Below the pieces are notes generated by a model, which saw nothing but the letters and a program-made list of their open reading frames with translations, had not been told where the DNA came from and ran no database searches. A stretch of 64,000 nt of DNA from CBDBON01 sp965208395. Its GTDB lineage: Bacteria > Chloroflexota > Dehalococcoidia > Lucifugimonadales > CBDBON01. The stretch covers positions 310,001 through 374,000 of the forward strand of contig CBDBON010000003.1 of NCBI GenBank assembly GCA_965208395.1. The letters are read 5' to 3'. The position numbers were made by a program, and so were the translations under genes. Below are positions 52,531-62,287 of the stretch, piece after piece. The stretch's first letter is position 1, and every line of letters starts with the position of its first letter.

Positions 52531-52560
52531 TTGCCAAGCTTGATGCAGCAAGAGTATAAT
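52531..52560 (+). promoter_or_regulatory. Candidate promoter of pdxS-pdxT
   Basis: TTGCCA (52531-52536), 18 bases, TATAAT (52555-52560), 47 bases ahead of the pdxS ATG. Confidence 0.5.
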
Positions 52561-52607
52561 TGGCGCGAATGACCGGATTGAGCTTCAGACGCGACGGAGG
52601 CGTGTAG

Positions 52608-53507
52608 ATGGCTGTTGACATGACCACTGAGACGGGGACATGGCGAGTAAAGGCTGGCCTTGCCCAGATGCTCAAGGGCGGCGTCATTATGGACGTCGTC
52701 ACCGCCGAGCAGGCCAAGATCGCCGAGGATGCCGGCGCGTGCGCCGTGATGGCGCTTGAGCGAGTCCCTTCGGATATACGGGCCGCGGGCGGCGTCGCGC
52801 GTATGGCGGACCCAACCAAGATCGAAGAGATAATGAACGCGGTCACCATTCCAGTAATGGCCAAGTCGAGGATCGGCCACTTCGTCGAGGCACAGATACT
52901 GGAGGCTCTCGGAGTCGACTACATCGACGAGTCGGAAGTGCTGACCCCTGCCGACGAATCCAACCATGTGTACAAGCACGACTTCAAGGTACCGTTCGTA
53001 TGCGGATGCCGTGACCTTGGAGAGGCGCTGCGGCGTATAGGAGAGGGCGCAGCGATGATGCGCACCAAGGGCGAGGCAGGCACCGGGAATGTCGTCGAGG
53101 CTGTCCGGCATGCAAGAGCCGTCATGGGCGATATCCGCCGCATCCAAGGGATGACTGAGGATGAGTTGATGGCGACGGCCCGGGATCTGAAGGCTCCCTT
53201 CGAGCTGGTCAAAGAGGTACACGAGACGGGCAAGCTCCCAGTGGTCAACTTCGCGGCAGGTGGAATCGCCTCCCCGGCAGACGCAGCCCTGATGATGCAA
53301 CTCGGAGTAGACGGCGTATTCGTCGGTTCGGGAATATTCAAATCTCAGAATCCTGATCTGATGGCTCAGGCCATAGTCAAGGCTACAACACATTTCAGAG
53401 ACCCTTCGATACTGGCCGATGTCTCGAGGGGCCTCGGCGAGTCGATGCCAGGACTTGACGTTCGGACCATGCCTGTCGAGGAGCAGTTGGCTCAGCGGGG
53501 ATGGTGA
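52608..53507 (+). CDS. pdxS: Pyridoxal 5'-phosphate synthase subunit PdxS
   Basis: 299 residues; builds PLP from ribose 5-phosphate, glyceraldehyde 3-phosphate and ammonia with PdxT. The lysine in IPVMAKSRIGHFVEAQ, DESEVLTPADE and the phosphate loop region NFAAGGIASPADAALMMQLGVDGVFVGSGIF are present. Immediately followed by pdxT, so one transcription unit is expected. Confidence 0.96.
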   Translation: MAVDMTTETGTWRVKAGLAQMLKGGVIMDVVTAEQAKIAEDAGACAVMALERVPSDIRAAGGVARMADPTKIEEIMNAVTIPVMAKSRIGHFVEAQILEALGVDYIDESEVLTPADESNHVYKHDFKVPFVCGCRDLGEALRRIGEGAAMMRTKGEAGTGNVVEAVRHARAVMGDIRRIQGMTEDELMATARDLKAPFELVKEVHETGKLPVVNFAAGGIASPADAALMMQLGVDGVFVGSGIFKSQNPDLMAQAIVKATTHFRDPSILADVSRGLGESMPGLDVRTMPVEEQLAQRGW

Positions 53508-53511
53508 TTTG

Positions 53512-54096
53512 GTGACTTTAGGGGTCCTTGCCATTCAGGGGGACTTCCTGGAGCACATCCAGACTCTCGATAGGCTTGGCGTTCCGTCGCGCGAGATACG
53601 CTTGCCGGGTCAGCTTGATGAGGTCGACGGCCTGATCATACCCGGAGGTGAAAGCACGACGATCGTCCAGCTCATCGACATCTACGGCTTCAGAACCAAG
53701 CTGAACGAGAAGGTCGAGTCCGGACTGCCGGTGTGGGGTACCTGCGCCGGGATGATCGTCATCGCAGACGAGCTTACCAATCACCGTCCTGAGCCGCTCC
53801 ATTTGATGGACATCAACGTGAGCCGGAACGCCTTCGGACGCCAAGTAGACAGCTTCGAGGCCGACCTGCAGATCGGCGGCATAGAGGGCCCGCCCTTCCG
53901 ATGCGTGTTCATCCGGGCTCCTGTAGTAAACTCGATTGGCGCAGAAGTCAGGGTGTTGGCCCGCCTGCCGGATGATCGCCCCATCGCAGTCAGACAGGGG
54001 AACCTGCTGGGGACCTCCTTCCATCCCGAGCTCACTGACGACACTCGAGTCCACGAGCTTTTCGTAAAGATTGTCGAAGACGCCACCCAGAGATAA
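53512..54096 (+). CDS. pdxT: Pyridoxal 5'-phosphate synthase glutaminase subunit PdxT
   Basis: 194 residues. It supplies ammonia to PdxS. The cysteine of GTCAGMIV and the SFHPELTDD histidine-glutamate pair form the triad. GTG 53512, four bases after the pdxS stop, gives VTLGVLAIQGDFLEH, the usual N-terminus; the longer upstream frame overlaps pdxS and is unlikely. Confidence 0.93.
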   Translation: MTLGVLAIQGDFLEHIQTLDRLGVPSREIRLPGQLDEVDGLIIPGGESTTIVQLIDIYGFRTKLNEKVESGLPVWGTCAGMIVIADELTNHRPEPLHLMDINVSRNAFGRQVDSFEADLQIGGIEGPPFRCVFIRAPVVNSIGAEVRVLARLPDDRPIAVRQGNLLGTSFHPELTDDTRVHELFVKIVEDATQR

Positions 54097-55681
54097 CCAG
54101 GACACAGTTAGGCGCTTGGGTCCGCCCGATGCTGTCGGCTTGCAGTGCATCGATGACGATATAGAGTCACTGGTGCGTCGGCTCCCACGTCGTATCAGTG
54201 ACGGCCTGCACGGTGGCGACATGGAGAGGCTCTTGGAGATCGTGCTGGATCTCGGCCGGCCTCCGGAGGCCCGTTTCCTTCAAGAGACTGTGGTGTTGCA
54301 CCCGGTGGATGTCGTACGCGACGATCTGCAGTACGTTATCGACCGGCTCGGCGATTTCGGTAAGGATAACCGAGCCGGGATAGAACGCACGTTACACCGG
54401 GTCTCCGCTATACGTAATCGATCAGGCAAGATCGTTGGGCTGACCCTGCGCGTAGGCCGGGCGGTGTACGGCACGACGCGCATTATCCAAGACCTCCTCG
54501 CCACAGGGAAGAGCATCCTGCTGGTCGGTAAGCCCGGTGTCGGCAAGACCACGATGCTCCGGGAGTCGGCAAGGGTGCTTGCCGACGACGCCGATAAGCG
54601 GGTGGTCGTGGTCGACACATCGAATGAGATAGCCGGAGACGGAGATATTCCTCACTCAGGTATCGGTCGCGCGCGCCGGATGCAGGTGCCAGAACCGGCA
54701 CTTCAGCATTCGGTCATGATCGAGGCCGTCGAAAACCACATGCCCGAAGTGATCATCGTAGACGAGATCGGCACGGAGCCCGACGCCAACGCGGCGCGTA
54801 CAATCGCCGAACGTGGTGTACAGCTGGTGGCTACCGCACACGGAAACACGCTCGACAATCTGCTGGCCAATCCCACGCTGTCAGACCTGGTTGGCGGAGT
54901 CCATACGGTCACTCTGGGGGACGAGGAGGCGCGGCGGCGACGGACTCAAAAGACCGTGCAGGAGAGACGTGGTCCACCAACCTTCGATATTCTGGTGGAG
55001 ATCCAAGGATGGGACCGCGTCACCATCCATCCCGACGTCAGCGAAGTCGTCGACCGTATTCTCAGAGGATTTCCCATAACCCCACTGGTCCGCACAATCG
55101 ACGACGATGGCAATACACACAGTGTCGAGACACAGCCGGTCGCCGTACTCGCTCCAGTCGACCACGGGGCGGCTGAACCGGACAACACATCAGACGGCAC
55201 GCAGGTGGATGCACAGCCAGCTCAGAGGATCCTCCCATACGGAGTCAATAAAGGGAAGATCCAACATGTGATCCAGAGTACAAACGCCCATGTTGAGCTG
55301 GTGGCCGACATGAAGGACGCGGACATCCTTCTGACTACCAAGAGTTACTACCGTCGACGTACCCAGGCGCTCAGATCCGCCGAGGATCAGGGTAAGCCGG
55401 TCTACGTGCTGAGACGCAACACGACGACTCAGATCGAGCAGTTCATTCGTGCCATGGGGCGTCGGCGAAATCACCACAAGTCACGCCAGAATATCGACAG
55501 GGGCGTGCAGGAGGCCGAAGCGGCGGCGACGCGCGTCGACCGCGGCGAACGTCAGATCGCGTTGACGCCGCAGAGTGCCTACGTGCGACATCTCCAGCAT
55601 GAGATCGCCAAGAAGTATGGTCTGGCCTCCTCCAGCACGGGCAGAGACGGCGGACGTCACGTCGTGATCTTCCAGAGATGA
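54071..55681 (+). CDS. AAA ATPase with R3H domain (Ycf45/SpoIIIAA-like)
   Basis: 536 residues. Middle part: Walker A LLVGKPGVGKTTMLRE, Walker B PEVIIVDEIGTEPDANAART, ERGVQLVATAHGNTLDNLL. It resembles the SpoIIIAA-like ATPases. The C-terminus holds an R3H-like region (ALTPQSAYVRHLQHEIAKKYGLASSS) likely to bind single-stranded nucleic acid. The TTG start at 54071 overlaps pdxT by 26 bases. It is placed directly before tmk. Confidence 0.82.
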   Translation: MSKTPPRDNQDTVRRLGPPDAVGLQCIDDDIESLVRRLPRRISDGLHGGDMERLLEIVLDLGRPPEARFLQETVVLHPVDVVRDDLQYVIDRLGDFGKDNRAGIERTLHRVSAIRNRSGKIVGLTLRVGRAVYGTTRIIQDLLATGKSILLVGKPGVGKTTMLRESARVLADDADKRVVVVDTSNEIAGDGDIPHSGIGRARRMQVPEPALQHSVMIEAVENHMPEVIIVDEIGTEPDANAARTIAERGVQLVATAHGNTLDNLLANPTLSDLVGGVHTVTLGDEEARRRRTQKTVQERRGPPTFDILVEIQGWDRVTIHPDVSEVVDRILRGFPITPLVRTIDDDGNTHSVETQPVAVLAPVDHGAAEPDNTSDGTQVDAQPAQRILPYGVNKGKIQHVIQSTNAHVELVADMKDADILLTTKSYYRRRTQALRSAEDQGKPVYVLRRNTTTQIEQFIRAMGRRRNHHKSRQNIDRGVQEAEAAATRVDRGERQIALTPQSAYVRHLQHEIAKKYGLASSSTGRDGGRHVVIFQR

Positions 55682-55724
55682 CTTGTGTACTCTCGCGTGA
55701 GAACCCAGCCGGAGGTATGGCCGG

Positions 55725-56399
55725 TTGTCTCTGTTCATGACATTTGAAGGTGGCGAAGGCAGCGGGAAGACAACGCAGGTGGAGATGCTCGTGAAGCGTC
55801 TGAAAGAGGCCGGCGTCGACCACACAGCGGTCAGAGAACCGGGCTCGACCGAGTTCGGGTGGCACGTCCGGGAATGGCTCAAGCGCGGAGGGTTGACGAA
55901 CGAAGCGGAGCTGTTCCTGTTTGCTGCGGCGCGCGCGGAGCTGGTAGCGAAGGTGATCAGGCCTGTCCTTTCCGAATCCCATGGCATCGTGATCGCTGAT
56001 CGGTACACCGACTCCACATACGCCTATCAGGGTCACGGCAGAGGCATGCCCATGGACCTGATAGACCGGGTCGACAGAGCGGCAACCCAGGGGTTGCGTC
56101 CCGACCTGACCTTCCTCTTGGACTGCGAGCCCGAGACCGGCCTCGAAAGAGTGGGGGCCATCCAGCTCAATCTACCTCTGGATCGTTGGTCGACGCACTA
56201 TCAGGGACGCCGTGAAGATGAGGGCGCACAGTTTGAGCAAGAGGCCCTGACCTTCCATCGTAATGTACGCGACGGATACCGCAGTCTCGCTGAGGCTGAC
56301 CCTGCCAGGTGGGTGGTGATCGACGCGACGAGGGCCGCAGAGGAGATCGGAAAGACGGTGTGGGAGCGTGTTCGATCGCTCCTCCCAGGTACCGTATAG
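55725..56399 (+). CDS. tmk: Thymidylate kinase
   Basis: 224 residues. P-loop EGGEGSGKTTQ, the DRYTDSTYAYQGHGRG motif and the DLTFLLDCEPETGL segment mark dTMP kinase, which makes dTDP for DNA synthesis. TTG 55725 has GGAGG nine bases ahead; ATG 55737 is also possible. It follows the AAA/R3H gene by 43 bases. Confidence 0.94.
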   Translation: MSLFMTFEGGEGSGKTTQVEMLVKRLKEAGVDHTAVREPGSTEFGWHVREWLKRGGLTNEAELFLFAAARAELVAKVIRPVLSESHGIVIADRYTDSTYAYQGHGRGMPMDLIDRVDRAATQGLRPDLTFLLDCEPETGLERVGAIQLNLPLDRWSTHYQGRREDEGAQFEQEALTFHRNVRDGYRSLAEADPARWVVIDATRAAEEIGKTVWERVRSLLPGTV

Positions 56400-56504
56400 G
56401 TCCTCGCATAACCGTCCGCACCAGGTTCCTCCCTCTGTTAGAATCAACCTGCACAGGCCTACACCGAGTGCCGCTGGGCGTCAAACTGGAGGAGCATCAT
56501 ACCG

Positions 56505-57425
56505 TTGGGAGTGGCGATCAGAGGATTCAGCTGGCAGGATCTCGACTCGTTAACGAACCTTCATAACGAAGTTTCCGGCGTTTCGGGGTCCGACAGAGCA
56601 CTAAGTAGTGTGGAGATGCGGGAACTGCTGTCGCAGCCTTCCTGCGATCCCGAAAAAGACTGTATCGTAGCGGTGAGTGAGGATGCGCCAGTCGGCTTCG
56701 CCATCGTCGCGCGCGAGCTTCGGATCGGACGTACCGTCGCCAACGGGGGCGTGCTAAAGGATAGACGGAGAGAAGGGATAGGCAGAAGCCTGCTCACGCA
56801 GGTCACGGCTTACGCCTCGAGACTCGATGCCAAGGTGCTGCACATCGAAGCGCCGGATGAAAGCGTCGGCGCGAAACATCTGCTCGAATCCGTCGGATTC
56901 CGACCGGTGAGACGGTACTGCAAGATGAGATGGGACGGAGAGAGCGTGCCAGCTGTCGATGTCCCGGAGGGCTTCTCGTTACGCGCCTTCAGATACCGGT
57001 CGGACGAGCAAGCGCTTACCGAACTGCAGAACGCGACCTTCAACGGCAGTTGGGGGTTCTGTCCCAACACGGTGGAGGAGATCAGTGCACGAGCCAGGTT
57101 CACTCGATGTCATCCAGATGGGATTATCCTCGTCACTGGAGAAGGAAGACTGGCAGGTTACAACTGGACCACTAGGACTCGCTCAGGGGACGGGGCCACG
57201 GGATGGATAGCCATGACTGGTGTCCACCCTGACTTCAGAAGCAGGGGGTTAGGCAGGACAGTCGTCATCGCCGGAATGGCACACCTGAAGGAGAACGGTG
57301 TCGACTCCATAGAGCTCGAGGTCGATTCGCAGAACGCGCCGGCGACTACTCTCTACCGTCGGCTCGGATTCCATACGGTCGGCCAGGGGATCTGGTACGA
57401 GAAGAGTCTGAACACAGACTCTTAG
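56505..57425 (+). CDS. Double-domain GNAT acetyltransferase
   Basis: 306 residues with two GNAT folds. The first is around residues 1-135 (GVLKDRRREGIGRSLLTQV) and the second 150-300 (GVHPDFRSRGLGRTVVIAG, ending LYRRLGFHTVG). The acetyl-CoA binding loop R/Q-x-x-G-x-G is visible in both. The substrate is unknown. TTG 56505 is preceded by GGAGG. Confidence 0.85.
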   Translation: MGVAIRGFSWQDLDSLTNLHNEVSGVSGSDRALSSVEMRELLSQPSCDPEKDCIVAVSEDAPVGFAIVARELRIGRTVANGGVLKDRRREGIGRSLLTQVTAYASRLDAKVLHIEAPDESVGAKHLLESVGFRPVRRYCKMRWDGESVPAVDVPEGFSLRAFRYRSDEQALTELQNATFNGSWGFCPNTVEEISARARFTRCHPDGIILVTGEGRLAGYNWTTRTRSGDGATGWIAMTGVHPDFRSRGLGRTVVIAGMAHLKENGVDSIELEVDSQNAPATTLYRRLGFHTVGQGIWYEKSLNTDS

Positions 57426-57491
57426 AACCGAGCTGTCCCCAGATGCCTCGCGGGCAAGCCGACGCTCCGGGGCGAGCCTCCGGCTGCCGAC

Positions 57492-58175
57492 TCAGGTGCG
57501 CCTGGTGAACGCGCTGGGGAGAACTATCCCGCCCGAGAAGACCAGCTTCATAGCCTCCTCCACAGTCATATTGCTCTCTATCACGTCCTTCTCAGGTACG
57601 AATGCGAGATTGCCCGAGGTTGGATTCGGAACCGTTGGGATGTATATGACCAGGAACATCTCCTCCTCCACAGCCGCGTGGGAGTGTCCGGTCACAAACC
57701 CGAGTGCCCGGCAGCCCGGCCGCGGCCATTCAACGAAGACGACCCTGCTGAAGTGTTGATCCGACGGGGATGAGAGCGTCTCGGTGATCTGCCGGACCAC
57801 GCCGTAGATAGACTTGATGACCGGTATACGTGTCAGAACTGCGCCCTCCACGGCAATAACCATGCTCCCCACACGTCCGGAGACCAGCAGCCCAACCAGG
57901 TATAGTACCGGTACGAGGAATACGATCCCCACCGCTGGAAAGTCCAGCGGCGTATCTTTGATCAAGCGGGTGAAGAAGCCGTCTTCGCCCCGAAACACCT
58001 CATCTACCGAGACGATTATAAACCTGATGATTAGTACAGTGACGATGAGCGGGATCAGGATGAGTAGACCGGAGCCTATTCTCCTGACCACGTGGCCCTC
58101 AATCCGTTTGAGTACCCCGCGTGCACGTCCCGGTGTAGTGTGCACTCCATCCTGACTGTCAGGTGAGCCGTTCAC
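57492..58175 (-). CDS. DUF502 family membrane protein
   Basis: About 227 residues from GTG 58175. Two hydrophobic helices (LLILIPLIVTVLIIRFIIVSV and VGIVFLVPVLYLVGLLVSG) and the soluble DUF502 region (TRIPVIKSIYGVVRQITETL, FVTGHSHA, IPTVPNPTSGNLAFVPEKD). It may affect membrane transport; the role is unknown. It begins five bases after the glycosyltransferase stop, so it is probably co-transcribed. Confidence 0.83.
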   Translation of the reverse strand: MNGSPDSQDGVHTTPGRARGVLKRIEGHVVRRIGSGLLILIPLIVTVLIIRFIIVSVDEVFRGEDGFFTRLIKDTPLDFPAVGIVFLVPVLYLVGLLVSGRVGSMVIAVEGAVLTRIPVIKSIYGVVRQITETLSSPSDQHFSRVVFVEWPRPGCRALGFVTGHSHAAVEEEMFLVIYIPTVPNPTSGNLAFVPEKDVIESNMTVEEAMKLVFSGGIVLPSAFTRRT

Positions 58176-58180
58176 GGGCC

Positions 58181-59404
58181 TCAGTCCCCCGCTGCGCTCT
58201 CCAACGATTGAGCTGCAATCGACTCGTACACGTTCAACGTCCGGTCGGCGGACCGGGTCCAAGTCATATCCATAGCTCTGGACCTGGCCGCCCGCCCCAT
58301 TGTGTTACGCAAGATCGGATTCGACAGGAGCGTCTCGATGCGGCGGGCGAACGGCTCCGGACAGCGCCATGGGATCAGATAGCCGGTCAACCCGTCGCTG
58401 ATGAAACTGGTGAGACCACCTACCCTGGATGCCACAACCGGTGTCCCACAGGCCATCGCCTCGAGGGCCACGAGACCGAAGCTCTCGTGGTGTGACGGGA
58501 GTACGAAGACATCAGCAGCGTTGTAGTACTGCGGTAGCTTCGCGTGGCTCACCGCTCCGGTGAAGGTTACCCGGTCCGCGATTCCGAGTTCATGGCTGAG
58601 AGCCTTCAGCCTTCCCATCTCGCTGTCTACGCCCGGAGACCCGCCGACGACGACCAGACTGATGTCCGAGATGTCCTCGATACAGGCCACCGCGCCTATC
58701 AATATGTCGAGCCCCTTGAGCGGCTCAATACGTCCGACGTAGAGGATCATGTTCTGTCCTGTCAACCCGAGAGCTCTTCGAGCCTCGTATCGGTCGGTTG
58801 GACAAAACACCTCGATGTCAACGCCCGCCGGTACCACCGACACGTTGTGCCCGGATGTACCGTATAGCCGAGCGAGATCCTGGACCTCCTGATTGGTGGA
58901 AACTACGATAGCGTCAGCCTCCTCCATGATAGTCTCCTCGATACGGACGCGCAGGTCGGACTCCGACTCGCCCGCTCTCGCGTTCAGCTTCGCCTTGGCA
59001 AGAGTGTGGAAGGTGGTGACGTGCGGGACATTCCACTGGGACCGGAGGGCCATTCCAACTCGGCCGGACAGCCAGTAGTGGCTGTGGATAAGGTCATAGC
59101 TAATCCCTTCCGCCTGTATGAATCTCTGCAGGTTGCCAACGAACTCAGGGATGTACTGATACAGCGTGGCCTTCGTCCCGTCGTAGGGGCCAGCCTCAAG
59201 ATGGATCACCCGCGAGCCGTAGCCTAGGTCGACCACTTGAGGGTCGCACGGATCGTGACAGCGCGTGTACACATCTACAGGATGTCCCTGGCGGGCTAGC
59301 TCTCTCGCAACCTGGAGCACGTATACATTCATCCCGCCTGAGTCCCGCTCGCCCAGACGAGCCACGGGACAGCCGTGAAAACTTACGAAAGCCAGTCTAT
59401 CCAT
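58181..59404 (-). CDS. GT4-family glycosyltransferase
   Basis: 407 residues with a GT-B fold. RDSGGMNVYVLQVARELARQGHPVDVYTR resembles the MshA/sucrose-phosphate synthase subgroup. The nucleotide-sugar-binding half shows YVGRIEPLKGLDILI and HHESFGLVALEAMACGTPVVASRVGGL with the E-x7-E motif. The acceptor sugar or lipid is unknown. It starts at ATG 59404 and is first of a two-gene unit with DUF502. Confidence 0.9.
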   Translation of the reverse strand: MDRLAFVSFHGCPVARLGERDSGGMNVYVLQVARELARQGHPVDVYTRCHDPCDPQVVDLGYGSRVIHLEAGPYDGTKATLYQYIPEFVGNLQRFIQAEGISYDLIHSHYWLSGRVGMALRSQWNVPHVTTFHTLAKAKLNARAGESESDLRVRIEETIMEEADAIVVSTNQEVQDLARLYGTSGHNVSVVPAGVDIEVFCPTDRYEARRALGLTGQNMILYVGRIEPLKGLDILIGAVACIEDISDISLVVVGGSPGVDSEMGRLKALSHELGIADRVTFTGAVSHAKLPQYYNAADVFVLPSHHESFGLVALEAMACGTPVVASRVGGLTSFISDGLTGYLIPWRCPEPFARRIETLLSNPILRNTMGRAARSRAMDMTWTRSADRTLNVYESIAAQSLESAAGD

Positions 59405-59462
59405 GAACTATCCGATTCGAGAGTTGCCCATGTTCCGGCACACATCTGGACTGCGTTACGTG

Positions 59463-60452
59463 TCAGGGCGCTGAGTCCCGCCTAGCTACCATCCGGTATA
59501 CAACCCGGTCCACGGCTCCTAGGTTGTACTTGTAGCGTTCGGAGCCTCGGAGGAATTCGAAACGCCTCCTGCCCCGCTCTATAGCTTCCTGGATGCACAG
59601 AGCTTTATTCAGGAGACCGACGCTGAGAGAGGCGTGTTGAGGATCGTAACCGCTATTGTACAGCAAGTAAGCTCCGCCATAGTCGAAGCAGATGCAGGAT
59701 GCGACACGGCGTCCGCCAATCTCTAGGAAGTACAACCTAAGGTGCCCACGAGAGGCCAGTTCAGACGCGACGTCCAGAAAGAACCGCTCTCGCGCTCCGG
59801 TAAGAAATGTCGCCTTGTCAGGGCCGCTGGATCTCAACAGTCGAAAGAAGTCGGCCATGGAGTCGGTCAGCACTTCAATACTATTGCACGTATACTGCTG
59901 AGCCCTGTCCGCCCTCTCCAAGCGGCGTAACTTACGCCGGAGCTCGTGTCTATCGTGTCTTCTAAGGCCTGCGAGATACTCCTCCCATGACGATGGCAGT
60001 TCCGCTACAGGCGCCTTGTCCTCGTCCGAGACGATTACCGACAGGCCATTCCTGTCACTCATCCTCATCATGTGCCGCAGGGTCGGAGACCCTTCGGGCA
60101 GCGATCCAAGATGCATCGTGTGCCAGTCCGAACCCGCTAGATGGTCGCACAGAGCCTCGTAAAACGTCTCCTCCGAGTCACGCACCACGACGAAGTCATG
60201 ATAGTCGAACAGATCGGTATCACCCAGGAAGGACAGCACGCCTTCCCGTAGTCTCATGGGAGCAATTCCCAGCAACCTGTCACCGTTCCTTACGGCAAAA
60301 ATTCGCAGCTGCGAGTCTGTCCCGAAGTGCTCCCACCATATCCTCTGCCACCATGGAGTGACGAACACGGTGTTGGTGATGGAGGCCGGAAGCAGATCTT
60401 CCCACTGCTTCTCAATCTGATCGAAGTCGGTCGTCTCTACGGTCGCAGGCAT
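59463..60452 (-). CDS. BioF2/FemAB-like (CelD-type) acyltransferase
   Basis: 329 residues. The pattern FVTPWWQRIWWEHFG, RHDRHELRRKLRRLE and YFLEIGGRRVASCICFDYGGAYLLYNSGYD matches the BioF2-like GNAT (Acetyltransf_6) proteins often linked to polysaccharide biosynthesis. It lies next to the GT4 glycosyltransferase, fitting an envelope role. The acceptor is unknown. Confidence 0.8.
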   Translation of the reverse strand: MPATVETTDFDQIEKQWEDLLPASITNTVFVTPWWQRIWWEHFGTDSQLRIFAVRNGDRLLGIAPMRLREGVLSFLGDTDLFDYHDFVVVRDSEETFYEALCDHLAGSDWHTMHLGSLPEGSPTLRHMMRMSDRNGLSVIVSDEDKAPVAELPSSWEEYLAGLRRHDRHELRRKLRRLERADRAQQYTCNSIEVLTDSMADFFRLLRSSGPDKATFLTGARERFFLDVASELASRGHLRLYFLEIGGRRVASCICFDYGGAYLLYNSGYDPQHASLSVGLLNKALCIQEAIERGRRRFEFLRGSERYKYNLGAVDRVVYRMVARRDSAP

Positions 60453-60454
60453 GT

Positions 60455-61012
60455 CTAGTCCGACACCATCGCCAGAAAAGCGTTCATGGCGCCAACCTGA
60501 GTCTTCAGAGTTCCACGGCTTGATGAGGTCACGATGCTGCTACCGGCCTTCTTCACGCCCCTTAGTGACATGCACATATGCTCAGCCTTCAGTATGGCCG
60601 CGACACCATCTGGATGAATCGCTTCGTATATTGCGTCTACCAGTTGGTCGGTCAGACGTTCCTGCATCTGGGGCCTTTTCGCGAGAATATCCAACGTCCT
60701 GGCCAACTTGCTCACCCCGACCACTCGTCCATTTGGAACATAGCCGATGTGGGCGACACCGAAAAAGGGAAGGAGGTGGTGCTCGCACATGGAGGAGAAC
60801 GAAACGTCCTTCAAGACAACGAGGTCGCGGTGTTCCTCGTCAAAAGCGGTGGTTAGCACCTCCTTAGGATCCGCATCCAGACCGGAAAAGAGGTACGCAT
60901 ACATATCGGCGACCCGTCGCGGGGTCTCCTCAATACGCGTCCTTACGAGATCATCTCCGATGGCTGCGACAACCTCGTGCATCGCCCTCTCTATCCTGTC
61001 TCGATCAATCAA
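60455..61012 (-). CDS. folE: GTP cyclohydrolase I
   Basis: 185 residues. It opens GTP for tetrahydrofolate or queuosine precursors. The zinc and catalytic segments MCEHHLLPFFGVAHIGY and LKAEHMCMSLRGVKKAGSSIVTSSSRG are present. The stop is two bases before the next gene's ATG, suggesting an operon with the BioF2-like gene. Confidence 0.94.
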   Translation of the reverse strand: MIDRDRIERAMHEVVAAIGDDLVRTRIEETPRRVADMYAYLFSGLDADPKEVLTTAFDEEHRDLVVLKDVSFSSMCEHHLLPFFGVAHIGYVPNGRVVGVSKLARTLDILAKRPQMQERLTDQLVDAIYEAIHPDGVAAILKAEHMCMSLRGVKKAGSSIVTSSSRGTLKTQVGAMNAFLAMVSD

Positions 61013-61033
61013 CTCGCATCGCCCTCACCTCTT

Positions 61034-62089
61034 CTAATGAACACTTAGGGCGCTCTCCAGAGCAGACAACTCCGCCGGGTGCTCATCGACCGACATCGGT
61101 TCCAGCATCGCTGCGGCATCTGGGTCCTTGAGTCCGGTGCCGGTGATGACGCAGACCACCCTCTTATCACTGAGATCCAACGATTCTCTGGACAGCCTCA
61201 GCAGACCGGCTACGCAGGCGGCGGAAGCGGGCTCGCAGAATATCCCTTCAGCCTCAGCCATCAGCCGATACGCCGACAGTATCTCATCGTCAGAGACGCT
61301 CTCGATCACGCCCCCGGACTCGTCCCGCGCGGAGACAGCACTTCTCCACCTCGCCGGATTCCCTACCCTCAGAGCGGATGCTACAGACTCAGGGTGTTCG
61401 ATCGGTTCCCCTCTCACAATGGGAGCTGCTCCATCGGCCTGGAAGCCCAGTATCTTGGGTTTGGCACCAGCCCATTTCAGACTCTCCGCCTCCTGGAAGC
61501 CGAGCCAGTACGCAGTGATGTTGCCCGCGTTGCCGACCGGGATGCACAGATAGTCGGGAGCGTCGCCCAGCTCGCGTACTATCTCGAACGCAGCCGTCTT
61601 CTGTCCCTGTATCCTGTGTGGGTTGAGCGAATTCACGAGAACAGCCGAGTGGCGTTTGGATATCTCGCGGACGAGAGCTAACGTCTCATCGAAGCTGCCG
61701 TCAACGATCACGATCCGGGCGCCATAAGCCATAGCCTGGGCGAGCTTTCCTCTGGCTACCCCGCCCTTGGGCACGAGAACCGTCGTGGCCAGGCCACAGT
61801 ATGCGCCGTACGCGGCCGCCGAGGCGCTCGTGTTGCCGGTAGAAGCGCAAAGAATATCGGTGCTGCCTGCCTCCACTGCTTTGGCAACGGCGACAACCAT
61901 TCCGCGGTCTTTGAAAGAACCGGTGGGATTGCATCCTTCGAGCTTGAAATACAACTCGACGCATCCCACCTTAGACACGATACTCCTCGATCTCACCAGC
62001 GGCGTGTCTCCCTCACCCAGGCTGAACAGAGGCGTGTCTTCGGTAACCGGCAGGTGGTCTCTGTATGTGGTGAGAAGGCCTGAGTTCAT
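61034..62089 (-). CDS. thrC: Threonine synthase
   Basis: 351 residues; converts O-phosphohomoserine to threonine. The PLP-binding lysine sits in GCNPTGSFKDRGMVVAVAKA. Further marks are ASTGNTSASAAAYGAY and VPVGNAGNITAYWLGF. The length is that of the short (ThrC type 2) form. It ends 21 bases before folE. Confidence 0.94.
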   Translation of the reverse strand: MNSGLLTTYRDHLPVTEDTPLFSLGEGDTPLVRSRSIVSKVGCVELYFKLEGCNPTGSFKDRGMVVAVAKAVEAGSTDILCASTGNTSASAAAYGAYCGLATTVLVPKGGVARGKLAQAMAYGARIVIVDGSFDETLALVREISKRHSAVLVNSLNPHRIQGQKTAAFEIVRELGDAPDYLCIPVGNAGNITAYWLGFQEAESLKWAGAKPKILGFQADGAAPIVRGEPIEHPESVASALRVGNPARWRSAVSARDESGGVIESVSDDEILSAYRLMAEAEGIFCEPASAACVAGLLRLSRESLDLSDKRVVCVITGTGLKDPDAAAMLEPMSVDEHPAELSALESALSVH

Positions 62090-62287
62090 TGGAGAGTGGT
62101 GATGTCTATGGTATCAGCACATCCAACGCAGTCCAAGCGGTGCGGCAGGCTTCGATCCTAGCGGTGGCGCACGATAGGCGATTTGCCTCATCCGTCCTTA
62201 CTTGAAGCGGAACGTCGTCAGCCCCTAGAATGAGTTTACAGGCCGAGTGTAGACCAAGGATCGTAGGAGGTCTGGGGAGGAGACTGA

